The notes: generated from the sequence alone by a model not told the origin. Shown: positions 49,895-59,381, numbered from the stretch's first letter. The stretch is DNA of 64,000 nt from CAVVAH01 sp963746175 (GCA_963746175.1 CAVVAH010000004.1:310001-374000); one strand, 5' to 3'. Made by a program: numbers and translations.

Positions 49895-50991
49895 GCGGTG
49901 GCGGCGCGGTGCCGCAGCGCCCTCTCGACGAGGTCGCGCAGGTGGTCGGTCACGACGTCGTGGTGCTCGAGCATCACGAGGTGTCCGGCCTCCGGCAGGA
50001 TCACCAGCTCGGCGCCGGGGATCCGGGCCACCATCTCGCGGCTGTGGTCCGCGGGCGTCATGACGTCCTGCTCGCCGCCGAGCACCAGCGTCTCGACACC
50101 GTTGAGGACCGTGAGCGCGTCGAGCTTGTCGTGCGCGTCGAACGCCGGGAACAGCTCCGCGATCACGTCCAGCGGCGTCGCGTCGTGCATGCGCGACGCG
50201 AACAGCACCAGCGACGGCGGGACGTCGGTCGCGAAGGAGTAGCGCTTGGTGAGCACGAACTCGATGTCCGCGCCCAACGACCGGCCGCGCGCGACCAGCC
50301 CCGGCCGCTGGTTGAGGGCGGCCAGCGCCTTGGGCGCCACCCGCCGCAGCGCCCGGCCCGCTGCAGCCGGCACGCCGAAGGTGACCTCGGCGAGCCGGCC
50401 GGGCGACGTCGCGATGAGGGCCACCGCGACCACCCGGTCGCCGAACAGCTCAGGGTGCTGGTCGGCCAGCGCCATCACCGTCATCCCGCCCATCGAGTGG
50501 CCCACCAGCACGACCGGGCCCTTGGGCGCGGTCGTCTCGAGGACCGCGAGGAGGTCCTGCCCGAGCTGGTCGATGGTGGCGTGGCCCGCGTCGCCGCGGC
50601 CGGACCGGCCATGACCGCGCTGGTCCCAGAAGACGAGCCGGCCACCGTCGTCGGCGATGTCGGCGAGGTCACGCCGCTGGTAGTGCCAGCTGTCCTGGTG
50701 CAGGGCCAGCCCGTGGCAGAAGATCACCGTCACCGTCGGCGTACGCCGGGAACCGGCCGCCAGCCCGTCGACCTCGACGTGCAGCCGGACGCCGTCGGTC
50801 GTGGTGACCGGGACCACGGTGCCGCGCAGCTCGCCGAACGGCTCGGCCGGCTCCAGGTCGTGCGCGCTGCGGAACGACCGGCCGACGGCGTAGCGCTCGG
50901 CGGCCAGGCCCACCGCGGCGCCGGCAGCGACGACGCCGGCGGCACCGGCCACGATGGCGGCCCGCTTGCCCCAGGTGGGAAGTCCCGTCAC
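49891..50991 (-). CDS. Alpha/beta hydrolase with N-terminal membrane anchor
   Basis: A 366-residue alpha/beta-hydrolase. Residues about 10-32 (AAIVAGAAGVVAAGAAVGLAA) form a hydrophobic helix, so the enzyme is membrane-tethered or exported. The oxyanion region is FCHGLALHQDSW, the nucleophile elbow is GHSMGG (about 165-170), the acidic residue is in GGEQDVMTPADHS and the His in PEAGHLVMLEHHD. Its position between alr and the uracil-DNA glycosylase, with 4-nt overlaps on both sides, is conserved in many actinobacteria. The substrate is unknown; lysophospholipase-like or peptidase-like roles are possible. Confidence 0.9.
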   Translation of the reverse strand: MTGLPTWGKRAAIVAGAAGVVAAGAAVGLAAERYAVGRSFRSAHDLEPAEPFGELRGTVVPVTTTDGVRLHVEVDGLAAGSRRTPTVTVIFCHGLALHQDSWHYQRRDLADIADDGGRLVFWDQRGHGRSGRGDAGHATIDQLGQDLLAVLETTAPKGPVVLVGHSMGGMTVMALADQHPELFGDRVVAVALIATSPGRLAEVTFGVPAAAGRALRRVAPKALAALNQRPGLVARGRSLGADIEFVLTKRYSFATDVPPSLVLFASRMHDATPLDVIAELFPAFDAHDKLDALTVLNGVETLVLGGEQDVMTPADHSREMVARIPGAELVILPEAGHLVMLEHHDVVTDHLRDLVERALRHRAATA

Positions 50992-52151
50992 GACGGTTCG
51001 CCGGGCAGGACCCGGCCCTCGTCGACGTACACGCGCGGAACCCGCGGCCCGATGCGGGTGACGATCTCGTAGGAGATGGTGCCGGTCGCCGCCGCCCAGT
51101 CCTGGGCGGTGGGCCCGCCGTCGCTGCCGTCACCGAAGAGCACGACCTCGTCGCCGGCGGCGGCCGGGTCGTCGCCGAGGTCGAGGACGAGCTGGTCCAT
51201 GCAGACCCGGCCGGCGACCGTCCTGGTGCGACCGGCGGCGAGGACGGGACCGAGGTTCCCGCCGGCCCGCGGCACCCCGTCGGCGTACCCCAGCGGGACG
51301 AGCCCGACCGTCGTCTCCCGGTCGGTCGTGTACGTGTGCCCGTAGCTGACGCCGCTGCCCGCCGGCACCCTCTTCACCAGCACCAGGTCGGCCGCGAGCG
51401 TCATGGCCGGACGCAGGCCGTAGTCGTGCGGACCGGCGACGTCGGGCACCGGGGAGAGCCCGTAGACGGCGATGCCGGGGCGCACCAGGTCGAAGTGCTG
51501 GTCCGGTGCCGTCAGCGTGGCCGCCGAGTTGGCCAGGTGCCGCACCTCGGGGCGCAGCCCGGCGCTCTCGGCGTGCGCGACCGCCTCCTGGAAGACCGCT
51601 GCCTGCCGGGCGATGGTCTCGTGACCGGGCGCGTCGGCGTAGGCGAAGTGCGACCACAGACCGGTGACGAGCACCGAGCCGTCGGCCTCGGCCTTCCGGG
51701 CGGCGTCGACGAGGTCCGGCCAGTCGGCCAGGGCGGCTCCCCCGCGGGTGAGCCCGCTGTCGACCTTGAGGTGCACGCGCGCCGTGCGGCCGGCCTCGCC
51801 CGCCGCGGCCACCACCTCGTCCAGCGCCCACGTCGCGTTGACCGAGACGTCGATGTCGGCGCGCAGGGCGTCGGCCCACCGCTCCCCCGGGCCCATCAGC
51901 CAGGCCAGCACCCGCGGCTTCGTGATGCCGGCCGCACGCAGCGCGAGGGCCTCGTCGACCAGGGCGGTGCCGAGCCAGGTCGCGCCGCCCTCGACGGCCG
52001 CGCGGGCCACCGGGAGGAGACCGTGCCCGTAGCCGTCCGCCTTGACGACGGCCAGCACCTCGGCGGTGGTGCGAGCGCGCAGCGCCGCGACGTTGGCGCG
52101 GATGGCACCGAGGTCGATCCGCGCGACTGCGTGCTGGCGCGGTGCGCTCAT
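50988..52151 (-). CDS. alr: Alanine racemase
   Basis: A PLP-dependent racemase that makes D-alanine for peptidoglycan. The 387-residue protein has the PLP lysine in VVKADGYGHG (Lys37), the second catalytic Tyr in VSYGHTYTTDRET, the C-terminal beta domain containing GRVCMDQ, and ISYEIVTRIGPRVPRVY near the end. ATG 52151 is selected because it precedes the IDLGAIRANV opening of the family; the frame is open much further upstream. It is 52 nt downstream of nnr and its stop overlaps the hydrolase start (GTGA). Confidence 0.97.
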   Translation of the reverse strand: MSAPRQHAVARIDLGAIRANVAALRARTTAEVLAVVKADGYGHGLLPVARAAVEGGATWLGTALVDEALALRAAGITKPRVLAWLMGPGERWADALRADIDVSVNATWALDEVVAAAGEAGRTARVHLKVDSGLTRGGAALADWPDLVDAARKAEADGSVLVTGLWSHFAYADAPGHETIARQAAVFQEAVAHAESAGLRPEVRHLANSAATLTAPDQHFDLVRPGIAVYGLSPVPDVAGPHDYGLRPAMTLAADLVLVKRVPAGSGVSYGHTYTTDRETTVGLVPLGYADGVPRAGGNLGPVLAAGRTRTVAGRVCMDQLVLDLGDDPAAAGDEVVLFGDGSDGGPTAQDWAAATGTISYEIVTRIGPRVPRVYVDEGRVLPGEPS

Positions 52152-52203
52152 CCCGGGTCCCGGCCGGCTCGTGAGCGCCAGCGAGCGGGCTGGCGGGGAC
52201 GGG

Positions 52204-53631
52204 TCATCCGTCCAGTCTGCCAAGCCCGGCGTACGGACCCGGCGCCAGGACGCGCCGGAACGCCGCCGGGAGCGCGGCCAGCACGTCGCCCGCCGACACC
52301 GGACGGCCGCCGTCCGACGCGGTCCGGCCGGCCAGCCCGTGCAGCCAGGCGCCGACCGAGCCGGCGTCGAACGGGTCGAGGCCGCCGGCCAGCAGGGCCC
52401 CGCAGAGGCCGGCCAGCACGTCACCGGAGCCCGCGGTGGCCAGCGCCGGAGTGCCGGTCGGGTTGACGCGGACGGCGCCGTCCGGCCGGGCCACCACCGT
52501 GGTCGACCCCTTGAGCAGCACGACGGCGTCGAGGTCCCGCGCCGCGGCGCGGGCGTGGTGCAGCCGGCGCGCCTCGACGTCGCCCCGCTCGGCGCCGACC
52601 AGTCGGGCCAGCTCGCCCGCATGCGGCGTGAGCAGCACCGGGACGGCAGGGTCGCGGTGGTCGCGCAGGGCCGACAACGCGTCGGCGTCCACGACGAGCG
52701 GGACACCGTCGGCCATCGCTCGCTCGAGCCGGTCGGCCGCGTCGTCACCGCCGCCCGACCCGACGGTCCAGGCCTGCACCCGGCCCGCGCCGACGACGAC
52801 CTCGGGCCAGCGGGTGCGGACCTGCGCCTCGGCCTCCGCGGCCCCGACGTAGCGCACCATGCCGGCGCCGCCCTGGACGGCACCGCCGGTGCACAGCACG
52901 GCCGCGCCGGTGTACTGCGCCGAGCCGGCCGCGACCCCGACCACTCCGCGGCGGTACTTGTCCGACTCCCGGTCCGGCCGCGGGAGCAGTGCCGCGACGT
53001 CGGCCGCCTGGAGCACCTCGACCTCGGCCGGCGGCAGGTCGAGCCCGATGTCCACCACTTCGACGACTCCGGCGTGCGCGGCACCGGGGTCGACCAGCAG
53101 GCCGGTCTTGAGCGCGCCGAACGTCACGGTCACGTCCGCGGTGACCACCGTCCCGGCCACCTCGCCGGTCGACGCGTCGACACCGCTCGGGACGTCGACG
53201 GCGACGACGGGGGCGTCCCCGGGCAGCCGCCGTACGACTTCGGCCGCTGCGGGGCGCAGCCCGCCACGGCCGCCGATGCCGAGGATGCCGTCCACCACGA
53301 GGTCGGCGCCGGTCACGCCGGCCGTACGGCGGCCGCCTGCCCGCAGCAGTGCGGCCAGGCCTGCCTCGTGCACGCGGTCGCCGTCCATCAGCAGCGCGTC
53401 GACCCGGGCGCCGCGCCCGGCCAGTGCGGCGCCGGCGAAGAGCGCGTCGCCGCCGTTGTTGCCCGCCCCGACGAGCAGCAGCACGCGCGACCCGTAGACG
53501 CCGTCCAGCATGAGCGCGCAGACCCGGGTCAGCCCGGCCGCCGCCCGCGCCATCAGCGCGCCCTCCGGCAACCCGTCGAGCAGCGGTTGCTCGGCTGCGC
53601 GGACCGTCTCGACGCCGTACGCCGACCGCAC
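52204..53631 (-). CDS. nnr: Bifunctional NAD(P)HX epimerase/dehydratase
   Basis: It repairs hydrated NADH/NADPH. The N-terminal epimerase (YjeF_N, about 1-215) has VGAGNNGGDALFAGAALAGRG (about 53-73) and VDGILGIGGRGG. The C-terminal ADP/ATP-dependent dehydratase (about 225-470) has LLTPHAGELARLVG and the glycine-rich ATSGSGDVLAGLCGALLAGG; the usual family motif NxxGTPxxAxxGxGD is read as NPTGTPALATAGSGD. Length of 475 residues is normal. GTG 53631 lies 2 nt after the acpS stop, so the two are coupled. Confidence 0.95.
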   Translation of the reverse strand: MRSAYGVETVRAAEQPLLDGLPEGALMARAAAGLTRVCALMLDGVYGSRVLLLVGAGNNGGDALFAGAALAGRGARVDALLMDGDRVHEAGLAALLRAGGRRTAGVTGADLVVDGILGIGGRGGLRPAAAEVVRRLPGDAPVVAVDVPSGVDASTGEVAGTVVTADVTVTFGALKTGLLVDPGAAHAGVVEVVDIGLDLPPAEVEVLQAADVAALLPRPDRESDKYRRGVVGVAAGSAQYTGAAVLCTGGAVQGGAGMVRYVGAAEAEAQVRTRWPEVVVGAGRVQAWTVGSGGGDDAADRLERAMADGVPLVVDADALSALRDHRDPAVPVLLTPHAGELARLVGAERGDVEARRLHHARAAARDLDAVVLLKGSTTVVARPDGAVRVNPTGTPALATAGSGDVLAGLCGALLAGGLDPFDAGSVGAWLHGLAGRTASDGGRPVSAGDVLAALPAAFRRVLAPGPYAGLGRLDG

Positions 53632-53633
53632 GA

Positions 53634-53984
53634 TCAGCCCTCGGCCACGACGACGGCCGAGGCGATGCCCGCGTCGTGGCTGAGCGAGAGGTGCATGCTG
53701 CGGACGCCGAGCTCCTCGGTCCGCGCGGCGACTGTCCCGGTGACCGTCAGGTGCGGGCGGCCGTCCTCACCGCGGTGCACCTCGGCGTCGCGCCAGCGCA
53801 GCCCGACCGGTGCACCGAGCGCCTTCGCCAGCGCCTCCTTGGCCGCGAAGCGCGCGGCGAGGGAGGCGCTCGGCAGCTGCTGCTCGGCCTCGGTGAAGAG
53901 GCGCTCGGCGAGGCGCGGCGTGCGCGCGAGCGAGGCCGCGAACCGGTCGACGTCGACGACGTCGATGCCGACTCCGATGATCAC
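53634..53984 (-). CDS. acpS: Holo-[acyl-carrier-protein] synthase
   Basis: It transfers 4'-phosphopantetheine from CoA to acyl carrier protein. The 116-residue protein has the metal-binding Asp in GIDVVDVDRF (about 6-15) and the catalytic helix ARFAAKEALAKAL (Glu/Lys, about 44-56), and ends with the strand LSLSHDAGIASAVVVAE. It begins the chain acpS-nnr-alr-hydrolase-glycosylase-tsaE on the minus strand and sits 31 nt after the phosphatase gene. Its substrate CoA is made from the CoaA product encoded 6 kb away. Confidence 0.96.
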   Translation of the reverse strand: MIIGVGIDVVDVDRFAASLARTPRLAERLFTEAEQQLPSASLAARFAAKEALAKALGAPVGLRWRDAEVHRGEDGRPHLTVTGTVAARTEELGVRSMHLSLSHDAGIASAVVVAEG

Positions 53985-54015
53985 GGCCCCACTGTGGCAC
54001 GCCGCGCCCGCCCAC

Positions 54016-55491
54016 TCACACGCCGATGCGCCCCCAGGGTCCCCAGATCGCGAACGTGAGGCCCTGGCCCGCCTGGATGTTGACGAACAGGGTCCGGCCG
54101 TCGTGGCTGAACGTCGAGCCGGCGAACTCGTCGCCGGTCCGGCCGGCCATGACGTTCTGCGCGATCGTGAACAGCTTGCCGTCGCGGCTCAGCCCACGGA
54201 GGAAGTTGTTCTGGTCGTGGTCCTCGCAGACGATCAGTGTGCCGCGCGGGCTGGTCGTCACGTTGTCCGGGAAGTCCAGCGTGTCGCGGCCCGGTGACTC
54301 GAAGAGCAGGTGGAGTCGCTGCGCGACCGTGTCGAAGCCCCAGATCTGGCCCCAGCCGGTGCCGAACCCGACGATCGTGTCGTCGTGGCTCGGGGCGTCC
54401 GTGAAGCCGCCCTGGGTCGAGGTGAAGTACACCCAGCCGCGGTCGTAGATCGTCCCTTCGAGGCGCGAGAACTTCGCCGCGCCCTGTGCCAGGCCCTGGC
54501 GACTGACGAAGCGGATCGCGTCGTCGTTGATCATGTTCGGTGTGGTCCCGTCGTCGAACCACGGCTCGTCGATCGGCACCCACTCGACGTCGTACACGGC
54601 GCCGGCCGGCTGCTTGCGCGCCAGGTCGGCGTTGTCGACGCCGACGACCTTGAGCATCGAGAGGGTCCCACCGTCGGCCAGCCGACCCGTGGCCATCGGG
54701 TTCTCCGGCGGCACGTAGCGGTAGAAGCCGGAGGCGAAGGAGAAGTCGTCCTCGGACAGGTAGAGCGCGCCGTCCTTGGGCGACCAGGCGACCGACTCGT
54801 GGGAGAAGCGGCCCGCGTTCTTTACCGGCAGCGCACTGGCCGCGCCCTCGACCGGCACCTCGAACACGAAGCCGTGCGGCTTCGTGAGCTTGGCGTTGGT
54901 GACGTACGTCGTGGCGGGCAGCGAGCCGCGGGTGAAGTCGTCGTAGACGTCCGGCCCGTTGACGGTCTCCTCGCACGTGATCCACGAGCCCCACGGCATC
55001 GGGCCGCCGGAGCAGTTGTTCTGGGTGCCCGACAGGCTCGCCCAGCTGCGCGAGACGACTCCTTCGCGGCTGACCTCGGTGGTCGACGTACCACCCGGGG
55101 TGTTGCTGTCGTACACCGGCGACCCCGCGACACCGAACGCCGGCCCGGCGCCGGGCTCCTCGTGGTTGCGGACGAGCACGACACCGTTGCCGTGGCCGTG
55201 GAAGGCCGCCATGCCGTCGTGCCGCCCGGGCAGCTTCGACCCGTCGTCGAGCGTGATCGGCGCGAGCTTGCTGCTGGCCTGGAACGACCGGTAGCGGAAG
55301 CCCTGCGGGAGGGCCAGCCGCGGGACGCCGTCCGCCTCGTCGGGCAGCGGCGCGATCGAGGTCAGGTCCGGGTTGGCCGCGGCACTGGCGCCGCCGGCGA
55401 CGAAGCCCTGGAAGGGTCCGCCCAGGACGGCCGTGCCAGCGGTCACGGCGGCAGTGCGCTTGAGGAGGGAACGTCGGTCGAGCTCGGTCAC
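54016..55491 (-). CDS. PhoX-type (DUF839) alkaline phosphatase, Tat-exported
   Basis: A 491-residue exported phosphatase. The N-terminus TELDRRSLLKRTAAVTAG is a twin-arginine signal, followed by ASAAANPDL for cleavage. Segments shared with the PhoX/DUF839 beta-propeller family are RHDGMAAFHGHGNGVVLVRNHEE, WGSWITCEETVNG, RFSHESVAWSPKDGALYLSEDD and GTLIVCEDHDQNNFLRGL (each read in pieces). PhoX needs Ca2+ and Fe3+ and is folded before export, which fits a Tat signal. It lies beside a second exported phosphoesterase. No obvious PHO box is seen upstream. Confidence 0.88.
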   Translation of the reverse strand: MTELDRRSLLKRTAAVTAGTAVLGGPFQGFVAGGASAAANPDLTSIAPLPDEADGVPRLALPQGFRYRSFQASSKLAPITLDDGSKLPGRHDGMAAFHGHGNGVVLVRNHEEPGAGPAFGVAGSPVYDSNTPGGTSTTEVSREGVVSRSWASLSGTQNNCSGGPMPWGSWITCEETVNGPDVYDDFTRGSLPATTYVTNAKLTKPHGFVFEVPVEGAASALPVKNAGRFSHESVAWSPKDGALYLSEDDFSFASGFYRYVPPENPMATGRLADGGTLSMLKVVGVDNADLARKQPAGAVYDVEWVPIDEPWFDDGTTPNMINDDAIRFVSRQGLAQGAAKFSRLEGTIYDRGWVYFTSTQGGFTDAPSHDDTIVGFGTGWGQIWGFDTVAQRLHLLFESPGRDTLDFPDNVTTSPRGTLIVCEDHDQNNFLRGLSRDGKLFTIAQNVMAGRTGDEFAGSTFSHDGRTLFVNIQAGQGLTFAIWGPWGRIGV

Positions 55492-55541
55492 CGGGGATCA
55501 CCCATCTCCGTGTCGGGTCTGCGGGATCCCGCGACCCTAGA

Positions 55542-55607
55542 GCGGTTCGCGCAGGTCGGGAAGACCCGCGCGAACCGCCCCGGGGTCGCCGTCACCGCGC
55601 GGTGACG
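55542..55607 (-). terminator. Hairpin and palindrome between phosphoesterase and phosphatase genes
   Basis: GCGGTTCGCGC (55542-55552) pairs with GCGCGAACCGC (55568-55578), with GGTC/GACC stacked inside. A perfect 18-bp palindrome, CGTCACCGCGCGGTGACG (55590-55607), lies closer to the upstream stop codon. Both follow the phosphoesterase stop on the minus strand and probably end its transcript. Confidence 0.6.
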
Positions 55608-55629
55608 CTCGGAGCCGGCCGTGATCCGC

Positions 55630-57405
55630 CTACCCGGTCTTCCCCAGCAGGATCGCGTGGGTCAGCGGTGCCGACGAGGCGTCCCGCGGGATCACACCCG
55701 CCGGGTGCTCCACCGGCTGCAGCCCGTAGCGGGCCTCGATCGTCGCCATGATCGACGTCGTGTCGTAGACCCGGTGGTCGACGCTGGACGCCTTGAGCCC
55801 GGGAGACACGATCAGTGCCGGGATCCGGGTGCCGGGGCCGAACTCGTCGTGCGGGCCGGTGCGACCGAGCCCGGGCGGGCTCATGTGGTCCCACGTGCCG
55901 CCGAACTCGTCGTAGGTCACGACGACGAGGGTGTTCTTGCCGTCGGGACCCTTGCGGATCGCCTTCAGCAGGCTGACCAGGTGGTCGCTGCCGTGGGGCT
56001 CGCTGGCGTAGCCGGGGTGCTCGTTCTCGATGCCGAGCGGCTTGATGAAGCTCACCTTCGGCAGCGTCCCGGTCTGCGCCTGGTAGAGGAACTCCTTCTC
56101 GTCCTTGAGGTGGTTGGCCCGGCCGTCGGTGCCCGGCGCGTACCGCGCGAAGTAGGCGAACGGCTGGTGGTGCTGCTGGAAGGACTTCCCCGGGCAGTAC
56201 GGGTAGCCCGCGTTCTGGCCGTTGGCGTCCGGCCCGGCCGGAGCCGAGCTCGGGTCGCCGCACGTCGGGCCGGCACCGTTGGTGTAGCCGCGCCCGGTCG
56301 TGTTGCCGGCTGCGTTGTCCCAGCCACCGGAGTACCAGGTCCAGCTGACGCCGGCGTCGGACAGCCGGTCGCCGATGTTCATCGCCGTCGTGGTGTCGTC
56401 GATCGTCGGGATCTTCGGGCCGTACGACGCCGTCGGCTGCAGCGACGGCAGCGACGTGTTGACGCTCCAGTCACCGCACGCGTAGCCGGCGACGGTCGTC
56501 GGCAGCCCGCACGCCTGCGTCAGCGAGGCGTCCTTGGCCGGGTAGGTCGTCTTGTAGAAGGGGTAGTTGTTGCGCGGCATGCCCTGCGTGTCGATGACGC
56601 TGTGCTCGGTCGCCGGAGCAGTGCTCCAGAGCGGCGGCTGTGCCGCGATCAGGTACTGGTGGTTGAGGTACGAGCCGCCGAAGGCGCCCTGGAAGAAGTG
56701 GTCGGCGATGACGTAGTGGGGCGCGTGCTTGCCGTGCAGGTAGCGGTAGATCGGCAGCTGCTTCGTGCGGTAGCCGCCCATCGTCAGGCCGACGGCGTCG
56801 CTGCCCGTGACGTAGCGGTTCTGCCGGCCCCCGTTGAGCTGGTACTGCTCCTGGTAGAACTTGTGCACCAGGTCGCGCGTGCAGCCACCAGGGTCGCCCT
56901 GGCCCTTCGGGACGCCGTTCGGGGAGCTGAAGAGCGCGTCCAGCTTCGGGCACGTCGTGTCGGTCGCCGCGATGAAGTTGTCGATGACGAACGGCTTGTT
57001 CGTGAAATGGCTGGCGTAGGTCGACGAGGTCCCGTCGCCGAAGGTCACGGTGTGGGTGCCGCAGCTGTTGCCGAGCGGGCCCACGGTGAGGTTCACGTCG
57101 TTCTGCGGGAGGCAGGTGAGCGGCGTGCCGTCCTGGGCGAGCTGCACGGTGTGCGCCGGCTTGGCCTTGGACCGGCCGTTGACCTTCCGGTCACCGACCT
57201 TGCCCCAGCCGCCGTACAGGTTGTCGAAGCTGTGGTTCTCCTCGTAGATGACCACGAGGTGCTTGAAGCCGCCGAAGGCGTTCTTCGTGCTCGCCGCTGG
57301 GCTGTGGGACGCCGCAGTCGCGGTCGAGGCGGGTGCGAGAGCTCCCACCAGGAGGGCCGCCGTGGAGAGCGCTGCTCCGGAAGCTGCCAGGGTCTTTCGT
57401 CGCAT
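55630..57405 (-). CDS. Secreted phosphoesterase family (phospholipase C/acid phosphatase) protein
   Basis: A 591-residue exported enzyme of the PF04185 phosphoesterase family. The signal peptide covers about 1-32 (RRKTLAASGAALSTAALLVGAL). The metal-site motif EENHSFDNLYG (about 55-65) is the family hallmark. Later come HHQPFAYFARYAPGTDG, IENEHPGYASEPHGSDH and VVTYDEFGGTWDHMSPPG with the remaining ligands. ATG 57405 is chosen for the GGGAGGTCAGGC in front. It may hydrolyse phosphomonoesters or phospholipids outside the cell; together with the PhoX-like neighbour this suggests phosphate scavenging. Confidence 0.88.
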   Translation of the reverse strand: MRRKTLAASGAALSTAALLVGALAPASTATAASHSPAASTKNAFGGFKHLVVIYEENHSFDNLYGGWGKVGDRKVNGRSKAKPAHTVQLAQDGTPLTCLPQNDVNLTVGPLGNSCGTHTVTFGDGTSSTYASHFTNKPFVIDNFIAATDTTCPKLDALFSSPNGVPKGQGDPGGCTRDLVHKFYQEQYQLNGGRQNRYVTGSDAVGLTMGGYRTKQLPIYRYLHGKHAPHYVIADHFFQGAFGGSYLNHQYLIAAQPPLWSTAPATEHSVIDTQGMPRNNYPFYKTTYPAKDASLTQACGLPTTVAGYACGDWSVNTSLPSLQPTASYGPKIPTIDDTTTAMNIGDRLSDAGVSWTWYSGGWDNAAGNTTGRGYTNGAGPTCGDPSSAPAGPDANGQNAGYPYCPGKSFQQHHQPFAYFARYAPGTDGRANHLKDEKEFLYQAQTGTLPKVSFIKPLGIENEHPGYASEPHGSDHLVSLLKAIRKGPDGKNTLVVVTYDEFGGTWDHMSPPGLGRTGPHDEFGPGTRIPALIVSPGLKASSVDHRVYDTTSIMATIEARYGLQPVEHPAGVIPRDASSAPLTHAILLGKTG

Positions 57406-57499
57406 GCCTGACCTCCCTTGCGGACCTGCCCGGTTGCGGGCCCGCCGGGACATTACGCCCGGTTTGACCGCCTGACCAGACCTGGGTCCCGCGGGAGCG

Positions 57500-59362
57500 C
57501 TACTCGACCGTGACGGACTTCGCGAGGTTGCGCGGCTGGTCGACGTCGTGGCCGCGCACGGTGGCCATCTCGCAGGCGAAGACCTGCAACGGGATGGTCG
57601 AGAGCAGCGGCTGGAGGAGGGTCGGCGCCTGCGGTATCCGGATCACCACGTCGGCGTACGGCTCGACATCGGTGTCCCCCTCCTCGGCGATGACGATGGT
57701 GCGGGCGCCGCGGGCGCGCACCTCCTGGAGGTTCGACACCACCTTGTCGTGCAGCACGCTCCGGCCGCGCGGGGACGGCACCGCGGTGATGACCGGCACG
57801 CCCTCCTCGATGAGCGCGATCGGACCGTGCTTGAGCTCGCCGGCAGCGAAGCCCTCGGCGTGCATGTACGCCAGCTCCTTGAGCTTGAGCGCACCCTCGA
57901 GGGCGGTCGGGTACCCGACGTGCCGGCCGAGGAAGAGCACGGAGGTGGCGCCGACGAGCTCGCGGGCCAGCTCGCGCACCGGGTCGAGCGAGTCGAGCAC
58001 CGTCTGCATCTTGGCGGGCATGGCGCGCAGGTCGTCGACGACCTTCGCGATCTCGTCGCCGTACTGGGTGCCGCGAACCTGGGCGAGGTAGAGGCCGACG
58101 AGGTAGCAGGCGACGATCTGGGTGAGGTAGCCCTTGGTCGACGCGACGGCGACCTCCGGCCCGGCGTGGGTGTAGAGCACCGCGTCGGACTCCCGCGGCA
58201 TCGTCGAGCCGTTGGTGTTGCAGATCGCGAGCACCTTGGCCTTCTGCTCGCGGGCATGGCGCAGCGCCATCAGCGTGTCCATCGTCTCGCCGGACTGCGA
58301 GATCGCCACGATCAACGTCGACAGGGTGACGACGGGGTCGCGGTAGCGGAACTCCGACGCCAGCTCCACCTCGCACGGGATCCGGGTCCAGTGCTCGATG
58401 GCGTACTTCGCCACCAGCCCGGCGTGGAACGAGGTGCCGCAGGCGATCACGATGATCTTGTCGATGTCGCGCAGGTCGTCGTCGGAGAGCCGCATCTCGT
58501 CCAGGACGAGGTGGTTGTCGTCGTCCAGCCGGCCGAGCATCGTGTCGGCCACGGCCTGCGGCTGCTCGTCGATCTCCTTGAGCATGAAGAAGTCGTAGCC
58601 GCCCTTCTCCGCGGCCGACAGGTCCCAGTCGACGTGGTACTCGCGGACCTCGCCGGGGTTGCCGTCGAAGTCCGTGACGACCACACCGTCTCGGCGCAGC
58701 TCGACGACCTGGTCCTGGCCGAGCTCGACCGCCTCCCTCGTGTGAGCGATGAAGGCCGCGACGTCGGAGGCGAGGAAGTTCTCGCCCTGGCCTCGGCCCA
58801 CGACCAGCGGGGAGTTGCGCCGGGCACCCACGACGACGTCCGGGGCGTCGACATGGGTGGCGACGAGGGTGAAGGCGCCCTGGAGCCGGAGGCAGACCCG
58901 GCGCATGGCGGCGGCGAGGTCGACGGGCTCGTCACCGTCGGCGACGCGGCACTCGTCCTCCAGGAGATGGGCGACCGCTTCGGTGTCGGTGTCACTGGTG
59001 AGCGTGTGGCCCTGTGCCTCGAGCTCGGCCCGCAGCGACGCGAAGTTCTCGATGATGCCGTTGTGGATGACCGCGACCGATCCCGTGCAGTCGACGTGCG
59101 GGTGGGCGTTGCGGTCGTTGGGCGCCCCGTGGGTGGCCCACCGCGTGTGGCCCATGCCCGTCGTGGCCTCGCCGAGCGGCTCCTCGGCCAGCGCCGCCTC
59201 GAGGTTCGCGAGCTTGCCCGCCTTCTTGGCAGACACGAGCTTTCCGTCCGAGATCAACGCCACCCCGGCGGAGTCGTAGCCGCGGTACTCGAGGCGCCGG
59301 AGCCCGTCGATCACCACCCCGAGGGCCGACTGCTCTCCGACGTAGCCCACGATGCCGCACAT
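57500..59362 (-). CDS. glmS: Glutamine--fructose-6-phosphate aminotransferase (isomerising)
   Basis: It makes glucosamine-6-phosphate for peptidoglycan. The 620-residue protein begins with Met followed by the nucleophilic Cys (CGIVGYVGEQSALGVV). The glutaminase domain has HTRWATHG and NGIIEN; two SIS domains include ACGTSFHAGLVAKY, ISQSGETMDTL, STKGYLTQ and GRHVGYPTALEGALKLKELAY. It ends DQPRNLAKSVTVE, the conserved terminus. ATG 59362 is fixed by the need for Cys2, with TACCCT 7 nt upstream (leaderless). It is divergent from coaA. Its product is used by GlmM, encoded 1.1 kb away. Confidence 0.98.
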   Translation of the reverse strand: MCGIVGYVGEQSALGVVIDGLRRLEYRGYDSAGVALISDGKLVSAKKAGKLANLEAALAEEPLGEATTGMGHTRWATHGAPNDRNAHPHVDCTGSVAVIHNGIIENFASLRAELEAQGHTLTSDTDTEAVAHLLEDECRVADGDEPVDLAAAMRRVCLRLQGAFTLVATHVDAPDVVVGARRNSPLVVGRGQGENFLASDVAAFIAHTREAVELGQDQVVELRRDGVVVTDFDGNPGEVREYHVDWDLSAAEKGGYDFFMLKEIDEQPQAVADTMLGRLDDDNHLVLDEMRLSDDDLRDIDKIIVIACGTSFHAGLVAKYAIEHWTRIPCEVELASEFRYRDPVVTLSTLIVAISQSGETMDTLMALRHAREQKAKVLAICNTNGSTMPRESDAVLYTHAGPEVAVASTKGYLTQIVACYLVGLYLAQVRGTQYGDEIAKVVDDLRAMPAKMQTVLDSLDPVRELARELVGATSVLFLGRHVGYPTALEGALKLKELAYMHAEGFAAGELKHGPIALIEEGVPVITAVPSPRGRSVLHDKVVSNLQEVRARGARTIVIAEEGDTDVEPYADVVIRIPQAPTLLQPLLSTIPLQVFACEMATVRGHDVDQPRNLAKSVTVE

Positions 59363-59369
59363 GAGTGAC

Positions 59370-59375
59370 AGGGTA
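59370..59375 (-). promoter_or_regulatory. -10 box of a leaderless glmS promoter
   Basis: TACCCT on the minus strand followed by 7 nt and the glmS ATG. It lies in the 19-nt gap between the divergent glmS and coaA starts. Confidence 0.5.
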
Positions 59376-59381
59376 TCCGCC

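Noticed and set aside
55590..55607. Possible third copy of the GCGGTGAATTCACCGC element
   Set aside because: The palindrome CGTCACCGCGCGGTGACG shares only the GGTGA/TCACC halves in the opposite arrangement, lacks AATT, and is not followed by the 28-nt palindrome at 9 nt.
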